From: Bin87 sp965222895 | GTDB lineage: Bacteria > Chloroflexota > Dehalococcoidia > Lucifugimonadales > UBA3495 | DNA length: 64,000 nt | Assembly: GCA_965222895.1 (NCBI GenBank) | Contig: CBDCVB010000002.1 | Location: 62,001-126,000, forward strand | Direction of reading: 5' to 3' | Part shown: positions 56,357 through 64,000 of the stretch, one piece after another | How positions within the stretch are numbered: the first letter of the stretch is position 1 | Layout: every line of letters begins with the position of its first letter | The notes under the pieces: model-generated | Database searches by the model: none | What the model saw: only the letters and a program-made list of their open reading frames with translations | Told to the model about the DNA's origin: nothing | Translations under genes and position numbers: made by a program

Positions 56357-57685
56357 CTGCGGTTTCGACTCCCCGGCCAACAGCCGTTGCAGGTAGATCA
56401 GCCCCTGCTGGCGACGGGCGTTGTTCGCCACACGTCCCCAGCCCGGTTCCTGCAACGCGCTGGCCATCTGCCGTGTGATTTCGTTGTCCGGCAGCGGGCC
56501 GAATGCCCGGTACAGATTGAGCATACCTTGCGCTCCAGCCGGGTCGTCTGACGCCAACCGCCAGGCGTGCAGATAGGGCAGCACGGCATTAATCGCAATG
56601 TCGCGCGCTCTCCCATTTCCAATCGGGGCCGGTAGTCCATCGCCGCGATGGGCCACCGCCAATGATGCCGTCAGTTGCGGCGGTTTGGCGGCGATGGCAG
56701 CCCGGTACAATCCGGCGGACAATCCTATCTCCAGGAAACGGGCCGCCAGTACAGCCGCTCCGAGCACCCGGCGCCGAGGGTGATTGGCGGGTCGTACCCG
56801 AAACAATTGCCACTGGCCGGCCGACAGCGGCGAACCAAACCCCGCCGATGCTCCCCAGCGCGCTGGCCGGTCGTCGTCGGTGGCGAACCCGGCCCAGCGC
56901 AGCATCCATGTTTTCAGCGCACCGTCCCGTTCCGAGGCCGGCAGGGGTCGCGCGGCGTTGCGCAAGGATGCAATGGGTGAGGTGGCGGCCAATTGCAGCA
57001 TGGTGTGCTCATTGTGGCGGTACCCCAACGCCTGGCAAATCGCCTCCCAGAGAACTTGTTCGCCCGACTGCGTCTGCAGCCACGCTCCCAACAACCCGCT
57101 GTGGGACAGGAACCGTTCATCGCCGGCCCGGTTGAGCAGGGCGGACATATGCTCTGCCGATGCCGGCTGGCGGTAACCGTGCGGCGCCAGCAGACGCCAC
57201 AACTGCGCACGAGTCTGGCCGCACGCCGGACCATCTGCCGACTCCGCGCGGTTTTGCTCTGCTCCGGCGAGCAGCGATTGCAAACCGACCACCGGAGGCG
57301 CCACGCCGCTGACGGTAACTGCCGGCATGGCGTCCGTTTCCAGCGCAACGTGCAAGGCCACGCCGTTGTAATTCGGATCGTTCTGATGTCGATGCGCCAC
57401 CCAGTCGCGCTGGCGCAGGTGAACTTCCACATCGCCCTGCACCAGTCCGGCCCCTTCCACCAATAGCACCGCATCGCGGAAATCGGGCCCAGCGGTGACT
57501 CCCGGCCGGCCGGGATACAATACCCGCACCCTCGCTCCTTTGTCGGTACGGAGATGACGGTTGCGAGACGCGCGACGCTCCCACAGCATAGCCAACTGAC
57601 GCTCCGAGATCGGCGGCAAGTCGCCGGCACCGGCTGAGTTGCCGTTGGAGTGTGGGGTATTCGCTACGGATTCATCCGTCATCAA
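56348..57685 (-). CDS. DUF2851-family protein
   Basis: 445 residues. ISERQLAMLWERRASRNRHL, RVLYPGRPGVTAGPDFRDAV and GDVEVHLRQRDWVAHRHQND with PNYNGVALHVALE are the conserved N-terminal half of DUF2851, whose H and D/E residues recall a nuclease-like site. The C-terminal half is Arg- and Ala-rich helical sequence (LPYLHAWRLASDDPAGAQGM). Function of the family is unknown. Ordinary length. Confidence 0.85.
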   Translation of the reverse strand: MMTDESVANTPHSNGNSAGAGDLPPISERQLAMLWERRASRNRHLRTDKGARVRVLYPGRPGVTAGPDFRDAVLLVEGAGLVQGDVEVHLRQRDWVAHRHQNDPNYNGVALHVALETDAMPAVTVSGVAPPVVGLQSLLAGAEQNRAESADGPACGQTRAQLWRLLAPHGYRQPASAEHMSALLNRAGDERFLSHSGLLGAWLQTQSGEQVLWEAICQALGYRHNEHTMLQLAATSPIASLRNAARPLPASERDGALKTWMLRWAGFATDDDRPARWGASAGFGSPLSAGQWQLFRVRPANHPRRRVLGAAVLAARFLEIGLSAGLYRAAIAAKPPQLTASLAVAHRGDGLPAPIGNGRARDIAINAVLPYLHAWRLASDDPAGAQGMLNLYRAFGPLPDNEITRQMASALQEPGWGRVANNARRQQGLIYLQRLLAGESKPQLL

Positions 57686-57767
57686 GTATCACCAGTTTGT
57701 AGGTGTAACATCCGCGCGGTTCGGGCGTCTATGGGCTGATGTCACTCACGCGTATCCACTTTAATCT

Positions 57768-57889
57768 GTCATTGCGAGCGCAGCGTGGCAATCTCGTCGC
57801 CGTAGCAATGGTCGCCGTAGCAATGATGGTTCGCCGACGTGTGCTCAACCTCGACGAGATTGCCACGTCGCTGCGCTCCTCGCAATGAC
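57768..57889. repeat. Inverted pair of the GTCATTGCGAGC repeat
   Basis: The sequence GTCATTGCGAGCGCAGCGTG at 57768 reads onward to GGCAATCTCGTC, and 57853-57889 is the same unit in reverse (GACGAGATTGCCACGTCG...CGCAATGAC). Together they can fold into a 120-nt structure. Confidence 0.75.
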
Positions 57890-57911
57890 AATAGGGTGGT
57901 TGGTTTGACTA

Positions 57912-57971
57912 AGAACCTATCCTAATAACCCCTTTTTCGTGCGGGTGTTACCAGTTTTTAGGATAGGCTCC
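57912..57971. repeat. 60-bp MITE-like inverted-repeat element
   Basis: Left AGAACCTATCCTAATAAC and right complement GGAGCCTATCCTAAAAAC match at most positions; CCTATCCTAA/TTAGGATAGG is perfect. The internal part is only about 25 nt. Such ends resemble those of IS5-type elements. Confidence 0.55.
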
Positions 57972-58066
57972 AAGTGGGTACGCACGGGGCTGATGTCAGC
58001 GACGTCGGGTTGTGGCACAATCAGATTGCCTTGTCTCCGCGCACCGGACATAACGATAAACAATCA

Positions 58067-58807
58067 ATGCCGAGCCGACGCCCCGCTGTTTCGACGGTTT
58101 TGACCTACTTTGGCCACAGCGCTTTCCGGTGGGTAAGTCCCGCCGGAGTGCGCGTGCTCATTGACCCATACCGCAACCAATACCCCGACCGGTTCTGGTT
58201 CGAGCGCGAGTTTCCGACCGTTGACTGCGACTTGTGCCTGGTTACTCACGCCCATTTCGACCACGACGCCGTGCCTGGCCTCGTTGACGACGTGTCAATC
58301 TGGCGCATGGAGGGTGAATTGCGCTTCCAGGACCTGCGGATTACCGGCATCGCCGACATCCATTCGACTCCACGGCTGGAGGCCGCCGGATTTCCCAACG
58401 TGATGTACCGCATCGACATTCGCGGTGTGCGGTTCCTGCATATCGGAGACAACCGGGCCAACTGGCCGCCCGAGGTTGGCGCCGCCGTCGGTGGCATCGA
58501 TGTGTTGATGGTAACCGTCGATGATTCAATGCACCTGCTGACCTACAGCGAGGTGGATGGACTGATTGCCCGGCTGCAACCCAGAGTAGTCATCCCCATG
58601 CACTATCACAACCACGGCATCACCGCCGACAGCGCCGGCCTGCTGTCCCCCGGAGGATGGCTGAAATCCCGCTGCGACCTGCCGGTCAAACGCTTGGACG
58701 GCAGCGTTGCGGTGTTGGAGGCGGCCACGCTCCCCCGCTCTACCGAAGTGTGGGTGTTGGAACCCTCGCCCGAGTCCCTGGCGGCTCCGCAAGCGGAACG
58801 GTGGTGA
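58067..58807 (+). CDS. MBL-fold metallo-hydrolase, UlaG-like
   Basis: 246 residues. LTYFGHSAFRWVSPAGVRVL with IDPYRN opens the fold; LVTHAHFDHDAVPGL is the HxHxDH zinc motif; ADIHSTPRLE, FLHIGDNRANWP and VVIPMHYHNHGI supply later ligands. Resembles UlaG/YtnP-type hydrolases of unknown substrate. ATG 58067 is preferred over the in-frame start at 57974, which lies in repeat sequence. Confidence 0.83.
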   Translation: MPSRRPAVSTVLTYFGHSAFRWVSPAGVRVLIDPYRNQYPDRFWFEREFPTVDCDLCLVTHAHFDHDAVPGLVDDVSIWRMEGELRFQDLRITGIADIHSTPRLEAAGFPNVMYRIDIRGVRFLHIGDNRANWPPEVGAAVGGIDVLMVTVDDSMHLLTYSEVDGLIARLQPRVVIPMHYHNHGITADSAGLLSPGGWLKSRCDLPVKRLDGSVAVLEAATLPRSTEVWVLEPSPESLAAPQAERW

Positions 58808-59130
58808 TGCTCGCGCTGCCGTTGGAGTGATGGGTTCCGGCGGGCGCCGGAACGACGGTTAGGCAAAGGTCTCCGGTGAGATGAGTGCAGCGATGCGGCA
58901 GTCCCGGGGGAGAGTCGGGGCGGTGTGGGGAGACTTTTCCGGTGAAACGGGATTGCCGCGCTGGGTTCGCGATGACACCTGGGCCCGGGTACGGGCGAGG
59001 CCGTGCCCGTGCTTGCCGATTGCTTTGTCCCGGCGTAGAATGGCGCCATTGATAGCGGCCTTCGGTTTGCGCTGGCATCCGGCGGCAATGGCGTTTGAAA
59101 GACTAATCCTGCGATTGAGGTGAACCGGTC
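58808..59130. other. Intergenic region
   Basis: No gene seen. Contains a GC-rich inverted segment (GGTTCCGGCGGGCGCCGGAAC near 58829-58849) that may act as a terminator without a T tract. Confidence 0.4.
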
Positions 59131-60345
59131 ATGGCAGAAGCGAAAGGCCCCCTGGATGGAATACGCGTAATCGACTTGGGTCGGCACCAGGCCGGCCCCC
59201 GCTGCGCGCAAGTGTTGGCCCGATTGGGTGCGGAAGTCATCAAGGTTGAGCGGCTGGGCGGAGAAGAAACCCGCTACCACGCTCCTTGGGTGCGCAAGCA
59301 GTCCGCATACTGGGTGCAGTACAACAGCGGCAAGAAGAGCCTCAGCATCGACCTGCGCAAGGGGCAGGGTAAAGAGGTTCTTACCAAGCTGGTGAAGGTC
59401 TCCGATGTGCTGTTGCAGAATTTCCGGCCCGGCACTATCGACACCATGGGGTTCGGGTATGACGTTCTCTACGAACTGAACCCGCGCATCATCATGGTCA
59501 ACGTGTCCGCCTATGGTCAGTTCGGGCCCTATAGCGACCAGATTGGCTACGACCCCATCGGCCAAACCATGTCCGGCATCGCGATGGTTACGGGTGAAGA
59601 GGGTATGCCGCCCATCCGCGCCGGTGTGCCGATCATTGACCGCACCACTGCCTTGCACGCTGCCATCGGAACGCTGGCCGCGCTGCACGAGCGTGAGTCG
59701 TCGGGCGTTGGACAGACCATTGATGCCTGTCTGGCTGATACTGGCTACAGCTACACCGAGATTCCCATTACTGCCTACCACGGCGCGGGCATCGAGCCCA
59801 AGCGCGGTGAGTCGGCAGCGCCGCCGTCGGGCACCTACCCCTGCAAAGACGGCTGGGTGCTCATCTCGGCCGGCGACCAGCACCACTGGCACCGCGTCTG
59901 CAACGCACTGGGCAAGCCGGAATGGCTGGAAGACCCCCGTTTCACCACCCGCCACGAGCGGGGCGCCAACGGCCAGCTGGTCAACGACGCCATGATCGCA
60001 CTGATGGCCAACATGACCATGAAAGAAGCCATCGCCCACTTCACCCACCACGACGTGGTAGCGGCCCCGGTGAACACCATCGCCCAGGCTGCCCAGGATC
60101 CGCATCCGTGGGAGCGTCGGGCCATGGTGGAAGTGCCCGACTTCCTGGCGGGCAGCATCGCGGTATCCGGCGACTTCTGGCACTTCAGCCGCACCCCGGC
60201 GGTAATCGGCTCAACCCCGCAGGTTGGCGAGCACAACGAAGACGTCCTGACCGGACTCCTCGGCTACAGTGAAGACGAAGTGCAGTCGATGTATGAAGCC
60301 AACGTAATCGGCACTTTCCATCACTACGACGAAGTTCCTGGCTAA
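59131..60345 (+). CDS. CaiB/BaiF-type (family III) CoA-transferase
   Basis: 404 residues. GPLDGIRVIDLGRHQAGPRC, RLGAEVIKVERLGGEETRYH, SLSIDLRKGQGKEVLTKLVK and DVLLQNFRPGTIDTMGFGYD are family hallmarks. The catalytic Asp lies in AGVPIIDRTTALHAAIGTLA. Transfers CoA between acids, using succinyl- or formyl-CoA-type donors; substrate unknown. GAGGTGA precedes the ATG. A terminator follows. Just upstream of a thiolase-like/DUF35 pair, which suggests acyl-CoA breakdown. Confidence 0.9.
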   Translation: MAEAKGPLDGIRVIDLGRHQAGPRCAQVLARLGAEVIKVERLGGEETRYHAPWVRKQSAYWVQYNSGKKSLSIDLRKGQGKEVLTKLVKVSDVLLQNFRPGTIDTMGFGYDVLYELNPRIIMVNVSAYGQFGPYSDQIGYDPIGQTMSGIAMVTGEEGMPPIRAGVPIIDRTTALHAAIGTLAALHERESSGVGQTIDACLADTGYSYTEIPITAYHGAGIEPKRGESAAPPSGTYPCKDGWVLISAGDQHHWHRVCNALGKPEWLEDPRFTTRHERGANGQLVNDAMIALMANMTMKEAIAHFTHHDVVAAPVNTIAQAAQDPHPWERRAMVEVPDFLAGSIAVSGDFWHFSRTPAVIGSTPQVGEHNEDVLTGLLGYSEDEVQSMYEANVIGTFHHYDEVPG

Positions 60346-60390
60346 CGCCACACCGATTTTCGTCGGCAACAGGGTCACGGGTAACAATCA

Positions 60391-60420
60391 AGGGGCGGGA
60401 CTAACAACTCGCCCTTTTTT
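60391..60420 (+). terminator. Rho-independent terminator after the CoA-transferase gene
   Basis: GGGCG (60393-60397) pairs with CGCCC (60410-60414), followed by T6. Confidence 0.65.
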
Positions 60421-60530
60421 GGTTTGCGCTGCATCCGCGCTGTCTCTGGAGAACTTCCCACCACCGTCGAGCCGGCGCAGGCCATAACCCAGGAGGGTAT
60501 TGCGGCGACGGTCGTCGTGCTCGGCGCGGG

Positions 60531-60561
60531 ATTGCCACGTCGCTTCGCTCCTCGCAATGAC
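60531..60561. repeat. GTCATTGCGAGC-type dispersed repeat, copy 4
   Basis: ATTGCCACGTCGCTTCGCTC followed by CTCGCAATGACA, the same unit as 57853-57889. Confidence 0.65.
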
Positions 60562-60647
60562 AGGTTACGCAGGCGTCTGCCGAGGCAGGGGCGGTTCGCC
60601 ACTGCCACCACTCCGGCGGCGTTTGTGGCATAATGAGCGGCGATTTT

Positions 60648-60691
60648 CCGGACTTCATTCCGAATCAACCCGGACTTCATTCCGAATCAAT
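60648..60691. repeat. 22-bp tandem repeat upstream of the thiolase-like gene
   Basis: CCGGACTTCATTCCGAATCA occurs twice with a period of 22 bp, ending about 20 nt before the start codon of the next gene. It could be a paired operator or a simple duplication. Confidence 0.65.
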
Positions 60692-60709
60692 AATGGAGGT
60701 GCATACGGC

Positions 60710-61891
60710 ATGGTTGACCTGAGGCGCGCTGCCGCCATCGTAGGCATCCACGAGCACGTGACCCGCTACGCTCCTGACAAGAGCGAGTTGCAAATTCAGG
60801 GAGAGAGCGTCATCAAAGCCCTCGCCGACGCCGGCCTCACCAAAAACGACGTGGACGGCCTCTTCACCGCGTCCAGCAGTATCCGCAACAGCGGCATGAA
60901 CCTGGCCGACTACCTCAATATGTACCCCAGCTACGTGGACAACACCACCGTCGGCGGCGGGTCTTTCGAGTTTCACCTGTCCCACGCGCTGACCGCCATC
61001 GCCGCCGGACGCATCAACGTGGCAGTCATCACCTACAGCAGCCTGGCCCGTTCCGGCGGCGTCTCGGTGGGCACGGGAGGCGTTGGTCGCTTCGGCCATC
61101 CCATCCTCGACCCTTCGCCCGATAGTTTCGAAGAGCTGTATGGTCTCACGACGGTCGGGCTGTACGCCATGATCGCCCAGCGTCATATGCACCTCTACGG
61201 CACCACCTCGGAGCAACTGGCCGAGGTTTCGGTGGCGATGCGACACCATGCGTCGATGAACCCGGAGGCCCTGTTCCGCGACCCCATCACCGTGCAGGAC
61301 GTGGTGAGCTCGCGCGTCATCTCCGACCCGCTGCACCTGATGGACTGCTGCGTCATCACCGACGGCGGCGGCGCGGTGGTGGTCGCCTCCCCTGAGGTGG
61401 CCCGCAATTGCCGTCATACCCCGGTGTGGGTGCTGGGCGCCGGCGAGGCCATTGCCCATCAGGGCGCCGGCAAGCGTGACCTGATGTATATTGCCGCTCA
61501 CCAGAGTTCACCGCGCGCCTTCGAGATGGCCGGCGTTACCCACGACGACATCGATATGGCGATGGTGTACGACTCATTCACCATCACAGTGGTCGAAACC
61601 CTGGAAGACCTGGGCTTCTGCAAAAAGGGTGAGGGCGGCGAGTTTGTCAGCAACGACCGGCTCAAGGTCGGCGGCGCGTTGCCCATCAACACCGACGGCG
61701 GCGGCCTGTCATCCAACCATCCCGGTATGCGCGGATTGTTCCTGCTGCTGGAAGCCACTCGCCAGCTCCGCCACGAATTCGATGGCACCGGGCGACAGGT
61801 ACCCAACTGCCAAATCGCGCTGGCCCACGGCACGGGCGGCGCCCTCGGTTCCCGCCACAGCGGCGGCACCGTCATCCTGGGGAGGGACTAA
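60710..61891 (+). CDS. Thiolase-fold (SCPx/Ltp2-like) protein without an obvious nucleophilic Cys
   Basis: 393 residues; GGAGG 10 nt before ATG 60710. RRAAAIVGIHEHVTRYAPDK and VIKALADAGLTKNDVDGLFT open the fold; VGGGSFEFHLSHALTAIAAG occupies the position where thiolases carry the catalytic Cys, here absent. GGLSSNHPGMRGLFLLLEAT and IALAHGTGGALGSRHSGGTV give the C-terminal His region. With the adjacent DUF35 protein this resembles Ltp2-ChsH2 aldolase pairs more than a thiolase. Overall role: side-chain cleavage of an acyl-CoA, inferred. Confidence 0.82.
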   Translation: MVDLRRAAAIVGIHEHVTRYAPDKSELQIQGESVIKALADAGLTKNDVDGLFTASSSIRNSGMNLADYLNMYPSYVDNTTVGGGSFEFHLSHALTAIAAGRINVAVITYSSLARSGGVSVGTGGVGRFGHPILDPSPDSFEELYGLTTVGLYAMIAQRHMHLYGTTSEQLAEVSVAMRHHASMNPEALFRDPITVQDVVSSRVISDPLHLMDCCVITDGGGAVVVASPEVARNCRHTPVWVLGAGEAIAHQGAGKRDLMYIAAHQSSPRAFEMAGVTHDDIDMAMVYDSFTITVVETLEDLGFCKKGEGGEFVSNDRLKVGGALPINTDGGGLSSNHPGMRGLFLLLEATRQLRHEFDGTGRQVPNCQIALAHGTGGALGSRHSGGTVILGRD

Positions 61892-61893
61892 CC

Positions 61894-62304
61894 ATGCCGG
61901 AATGGAACAAACCACTGCCGAGCATCGTCGGCGAAACCCGACCGTTCTGGGATTCCTGCCGTCGCGGTCAACTCGTCATCCAGCAATGCGACGACTGCAA
62001 CGAATACCAGTGGTATCCCCGCGGCATCTGCGCCAACTGCTGGAGCGAGAACATCCGGTGGGTACAATCCAGCGGCCGGGGTACGGTCTGGACTTACACC
62101 ATAACCCAGCAGAACCGCACCACCGGGTTCGCTGAGATGGTGCCCTACGTCCTGGCGCTGGTTGAACTGGAAGAAGGTGTGCGGATGTTCACCAACATCG
62201 TGGACTGCGCACCCGGGGATGTAGAGATCGGCATGGCCGTGGAAGTAACCTTCCAGACCGCCACCCCACAAATCAGCATCCCCTACTTCAAACCGGCTGG
62301 GTAG
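61894..62304 (+). CDS. DUF35 zinc-ribbon/OB-fold protein
   Basis: 136 residues starting 2 nt after the thiolase-like stop. FWDSCRRGQLVIQQCDDCNE...YPRGICANCWSENIRW is the rubredoxin-like ribbon with four Cys (CDDC, CANC); GTVWTYTITQQNRTTGFAEM and PYVLALVELEEGVRMFTNIV form the OB fold. DUF35 proteins bind acyl-CoA and the partner thiolase or aldolase. Ends just before a strong terminator. Confidence 0.9.
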   Translation: MPEWNKPLPSIVGETRPFWDSCRRGQLVIQQCDDCNEYQWYPRGICANCWSENIRWVQSSGRGTVWTYTITQQNRTTGFAEMVPYVLALVELEEGVRMFTNIVDCAPGDVEIGMAVEVTFQTATPQISIPYFKPAG

Positions 62305-62329
62305 TTCACGGAGACACCCGCAATGCGGA

Positions 62330-62365
62330 ACCCCGCCGGTGCGCTTGCTCGGCGGGGTTTTTATT
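62330..62365 (+). terminator. Rho-independent terminator of the thiolase-like/DUF35 operon
   Basis: ACCCCGCCG (62330-62338) and CGGCGGGGT (62350-62358) form a 9-bp stem, followed by TTTTTATTT. Confidence 0.88.
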
Positions 62366-62409
62366 TGAGGGTCAGCCATAGTAGGGGTCGGTGTGAATGC
62401 TCCGCGAAG

Positions 62410-63219
62410 TCAGCCGTGCGGCAGGGTAATTCTGTACCGGGCTGACTTCAGCAAGCGGATGCTGTTGTAATCGTTCGGGTCGTCGAACTCGAAGTGCCAG
62501 AGATGGTATTCGTTGTTTCTGGTACGCTGGAAGAAGAGCGTTGAGACCGGTTTTGTAGTGTGATTCTGCCACTGACGAAACGGGTAATAGAGCTGTCTGA
62601 TGATCGTATTTGTGGCGGTTCCGCTTTTGGCTTCGATCAATACTACCTGGTTGGCTCCTTCGTAACCAGCATCAACTTCGGTTTGCACGCCGTCCACGGA
62701 AATCTGAAACCGACCGGCGAGAAGATTGAACGTTGAGGAGTATCTCTCCTCTCGTATGGTAAGTACCAGCGAATCGTCACCGATGAAACGCCCGATCAGA
62801 CCTAGTGCGTAAGCATGATCTATGTGCTGCGTTACTGAGTTTCCTATTTCTATCGTCTCCAGTGCAAAAGGAAGTGGGCAGTGGTAATCCTCCAGCGACG
62901 ATTCAATCAGTGGGACATCGACATAGCCTTCCCCTTTGACGATGACGTAATGACCACGCATAACCGGCAAAATGAAAAGCCCCTTCTTGCGAAAAAATAG
63001 CGGGCGATCCTCTCTGCTGACCTGCTGGCACAGTATCCGCACTTCCTTCTCGCTTGGGCGCTTGAAATCTTGGCAAGCTACGTTTATTTGTTGTGCCGAT
63101 AGCGGAAACGGCACTGCGTCAAAATCATGCTTGTCAATTTCATAGCGCTCGCAAATCGCGTTCCAACTAGCAGTATGTCCAGATTGAGAGGTGGTGACGA
63201 GAGTCATCAGAATTTCCAT
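62410..63219 (-). CDS. Predicted PD-(D/E)XK endonuclease, restriction type
   Basis: 269 residues. EVDAGYEGANQVVLIEAKSG has the D-(x)n-E-x-K layout of PD-(D/E)XK nucleases, after a beta strand (FNLLAGRFQISVDG). The N-terminal half (LPVMRGHYVIVKGEGYVDVP, PLFFRKKGLFILP) resembles DUF6997-like restriction proteins. AT-richer than the metabolic genes to its left. Third gene of a - strand group with a zinc ribbon and a partial gene; no methyltransferase is visible within the window. Confidence 0.65.
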   Translation of the reverse strand: MEILMTLVTTSQSGHTASWNAICERYEIDKHDFDAVPFPLSAQQINVACQDFKRPSEKEVRILCQQVSREDRPLFFRKKGLFILPVMRGHYVIVKGEGYVDVPLIESSLEDYHCPLPFALETIEIGNSVTQHIDHAYALGLIGRFIGDDSLVLTIREERYSSTFNLLAGRFQISVDGVQTEVDAGYEGANQVVLIEAKSGTATNTIIRQLYYPFRQWQNHTTKPVSTLFFQRTRNNEYHLWHFEFDDPNDYNSIRLLKSARYRITLPHG

Positions 63220-63294
63220 CCTTGCGGGCTCTAGTTGGTATCTTTCGGCTGTTTACAAGAAGGCTTTGGCCGAGTGCAGTCGCAATTGAGACGA

Positions 63295-63519
63295 CTACTC
63301 TATAATTATTCCGGCCAATTCCTCAATCTCAATGGGTTCGTGGCATATGTTGCAAAAGAGTTCCAAAATTGCGGGGTCGGTGAACTCCGACCGCAAGTGA
63401 ACCAGATTATCACCTTCGGCGCGATAAACCTGATATGTGTCGAAGTCTCCTCTGACCTCGTCTGAACCACACACTGTGCAAGCGTATTTCGGCTGTGCAT
63501 CGTTATTGCCAATGACCAT
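63295..63519 (-). CDS. Small two-CxxC protein
   Basis: 74 residues from MVIGNNDAQPKYACTVCGSD, with a second pair at ELFCNICHEP. Likely zinc-binding. Its ATG lies one base after the upstream TGA (TGAaATG), so it is translationally coupled to the gene at 63521. Unknown function. Confidence 0.6.
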   Translation of the reverse strand: MVIGNNDAQPKYACTVCGSDEVRGDFDTYQVYRAEGDNLVHLRSEFTDPAILELFCNICHEPIEIEELAGIIIE

Positions 63520-63520
63520 T

Positions 63521-64000
63521 TCACCACCTTCCTCGGATGTGCTTGTCATCGAGATCGTCGATACTCATAAATTTCACTCGCCCGCGAATTTCGTGGAAAG
63601 TGTCCAGTTCGATTCTGTCGGCAAAGTGAGGCTGACGCCATGCCGGAGCAACGATTTTGAGCTGGGTATAGAAATCGCGCAGTTCGTTGAACTTAATCAA
63701 CGAGTTTCGCATATCGGTTGACATTTCCACCTCAAACATTTCCGCGGGCATATCGCGCCTATTGAACCAGATCACGTCCACGGACGTTGCTCGGCGCATG
63801 AAATTCTCATAGCCAAAGTTGGGGAGCTTTACCAAATCACAGACATCGCCAAGTTTCTGATTCCCGATCATTTTGTTTCTGTCTTGCGCAGGCACATACG
63901 TTTTGTAATTCTGCCTGTTGCCAATTTCAATCAGCAAACCCTGATAGTACGAATGGTTTCGTTCCTCAGCTTGGGGCGCAATTTCTCCATCCGGTGAGAG
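63521..64000 (-). CDS. Partial protein, restriction-type context (5' end outside window)
   Basis: At least 159 residues, open to the window edge (LSPDGEIAPQAEERNHSYYQ...). GLLIEIGNRQNYKTYVPAQD, NKMIGNQKLGDVCDLVKLPN and VDVIWFNRRDMPAEMFEVEM (D...E-x-E) have the pattern of a PD-(D/E)XK or similar nuclease C-terminus; LIKFNELRDFYTQLKIVAPA follows. Probably another component of the downstream restriction-like group. Identity not settled. Confidence 0.5.
   Translation of the reverse strand, partial: LSPDGEIAPQAEERNHSYYQGLLIEIGNRQNYKTYVPAQDRNKMIGNQKLGDVCDLVKLPNFGYENFMRRATSVDVIWFNRRDMPAEMFEVEMSTDMRNSLIKFNELRDFYTQLKIVAPAWRQPHFADRIELDTFHEIRGRVKFMSIDDLDDKHIRGRW

Larger units (their letters stand above)
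57686..58066. other. Intergenic region with repeats and a MITE-like element
   Basis: Contains two inverted copies of the GTCATTGCGAGC repeat (57768-57799 and 57853-57889) and a short inverted-repeat element (57912-57971). No gene is seen. Confidence 0.6.

Overview
This window looks like part of a GC-rich (roughly 60%) genome of an uncultured Chloroflexota-type bacterium of the SAR202/Dehalococcoidia kind. That is an inference from the chromosomal gene set on the right: a luciferase-like flavin oxidoreductase, an orphan molybdopterin oxidoreductase large subunit, an F420-type NADP reductase, VOC and PIG-L proteins, a DUF2851 protein, a CaiB/BaiF CoA-transferase and a thiolase-like/DUF35 pair. 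I found no rRNA, tRNA or CRISPR array.

Layout. (1) 1-7.7 kb is a defence-type region. It holds a beta-class DNA methyltransferase fused to an HNH domain and switched out of frame by a 15-G tract, a retropepsin-like protease, an IS1595 insertion with a near-leaderless promoter, a large DUF499-type ATPase with a SWT1/HEPN-like N-terminus, and a small zinc-ribbon module. (2) 7.7-17.7 kb is packed with insertion sequences: a complete IS66 (8-bp target duplication), a decayed IS5, a complete ISAs1 (10-bp duplication), two IS630 copies and a large IS4/IS1182-like transposase. (3) 17.7-20.6 kb is mostly gene-free, with fossils of a PD-(D/E)XK/Cas4-like nuclease fused by deletion to the start of a voltage-gated ion channel. 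(4) 20.6-27.0 kb carries a giant secreted GLUG/cadherin-like/fibronectin-III protein (- strand), frameshifted at both ends, with 17 Cs in its leader and an IS4 element inserted in that tract. (5) 28.4-32.5 kb is a second IS graveyard (IS1380, IS982, IS630, solo IS ends). (6) 32.6-42.9 kb is a second cadherin-repeat gene, broken by a 5.8-kb transposon (34646-40484) with 15-bp ends and CTAG duplications. The transposon carries an IS5-type transposase, a divergent zinc-ribbon/Arg-tail module, a secreted protein with a 36-residue membrane peptide, and TnpB. (7) 43.1-62.4 kb is ordinary metabolic chromosome with dispersed palindromic repeats. (8) 62.4-64 kb is an AT-richer, restriction-like cluster running off the window.

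The most notable signals are the passenger-carrying IS5-type transposon, which recurs as an older copy at 7-10.8 kb with the same divergent arrangement and a conserved hairpin, and the two long G/C tracts placed as phase-variation switches on a methyltransferase and on a giant surface protein.
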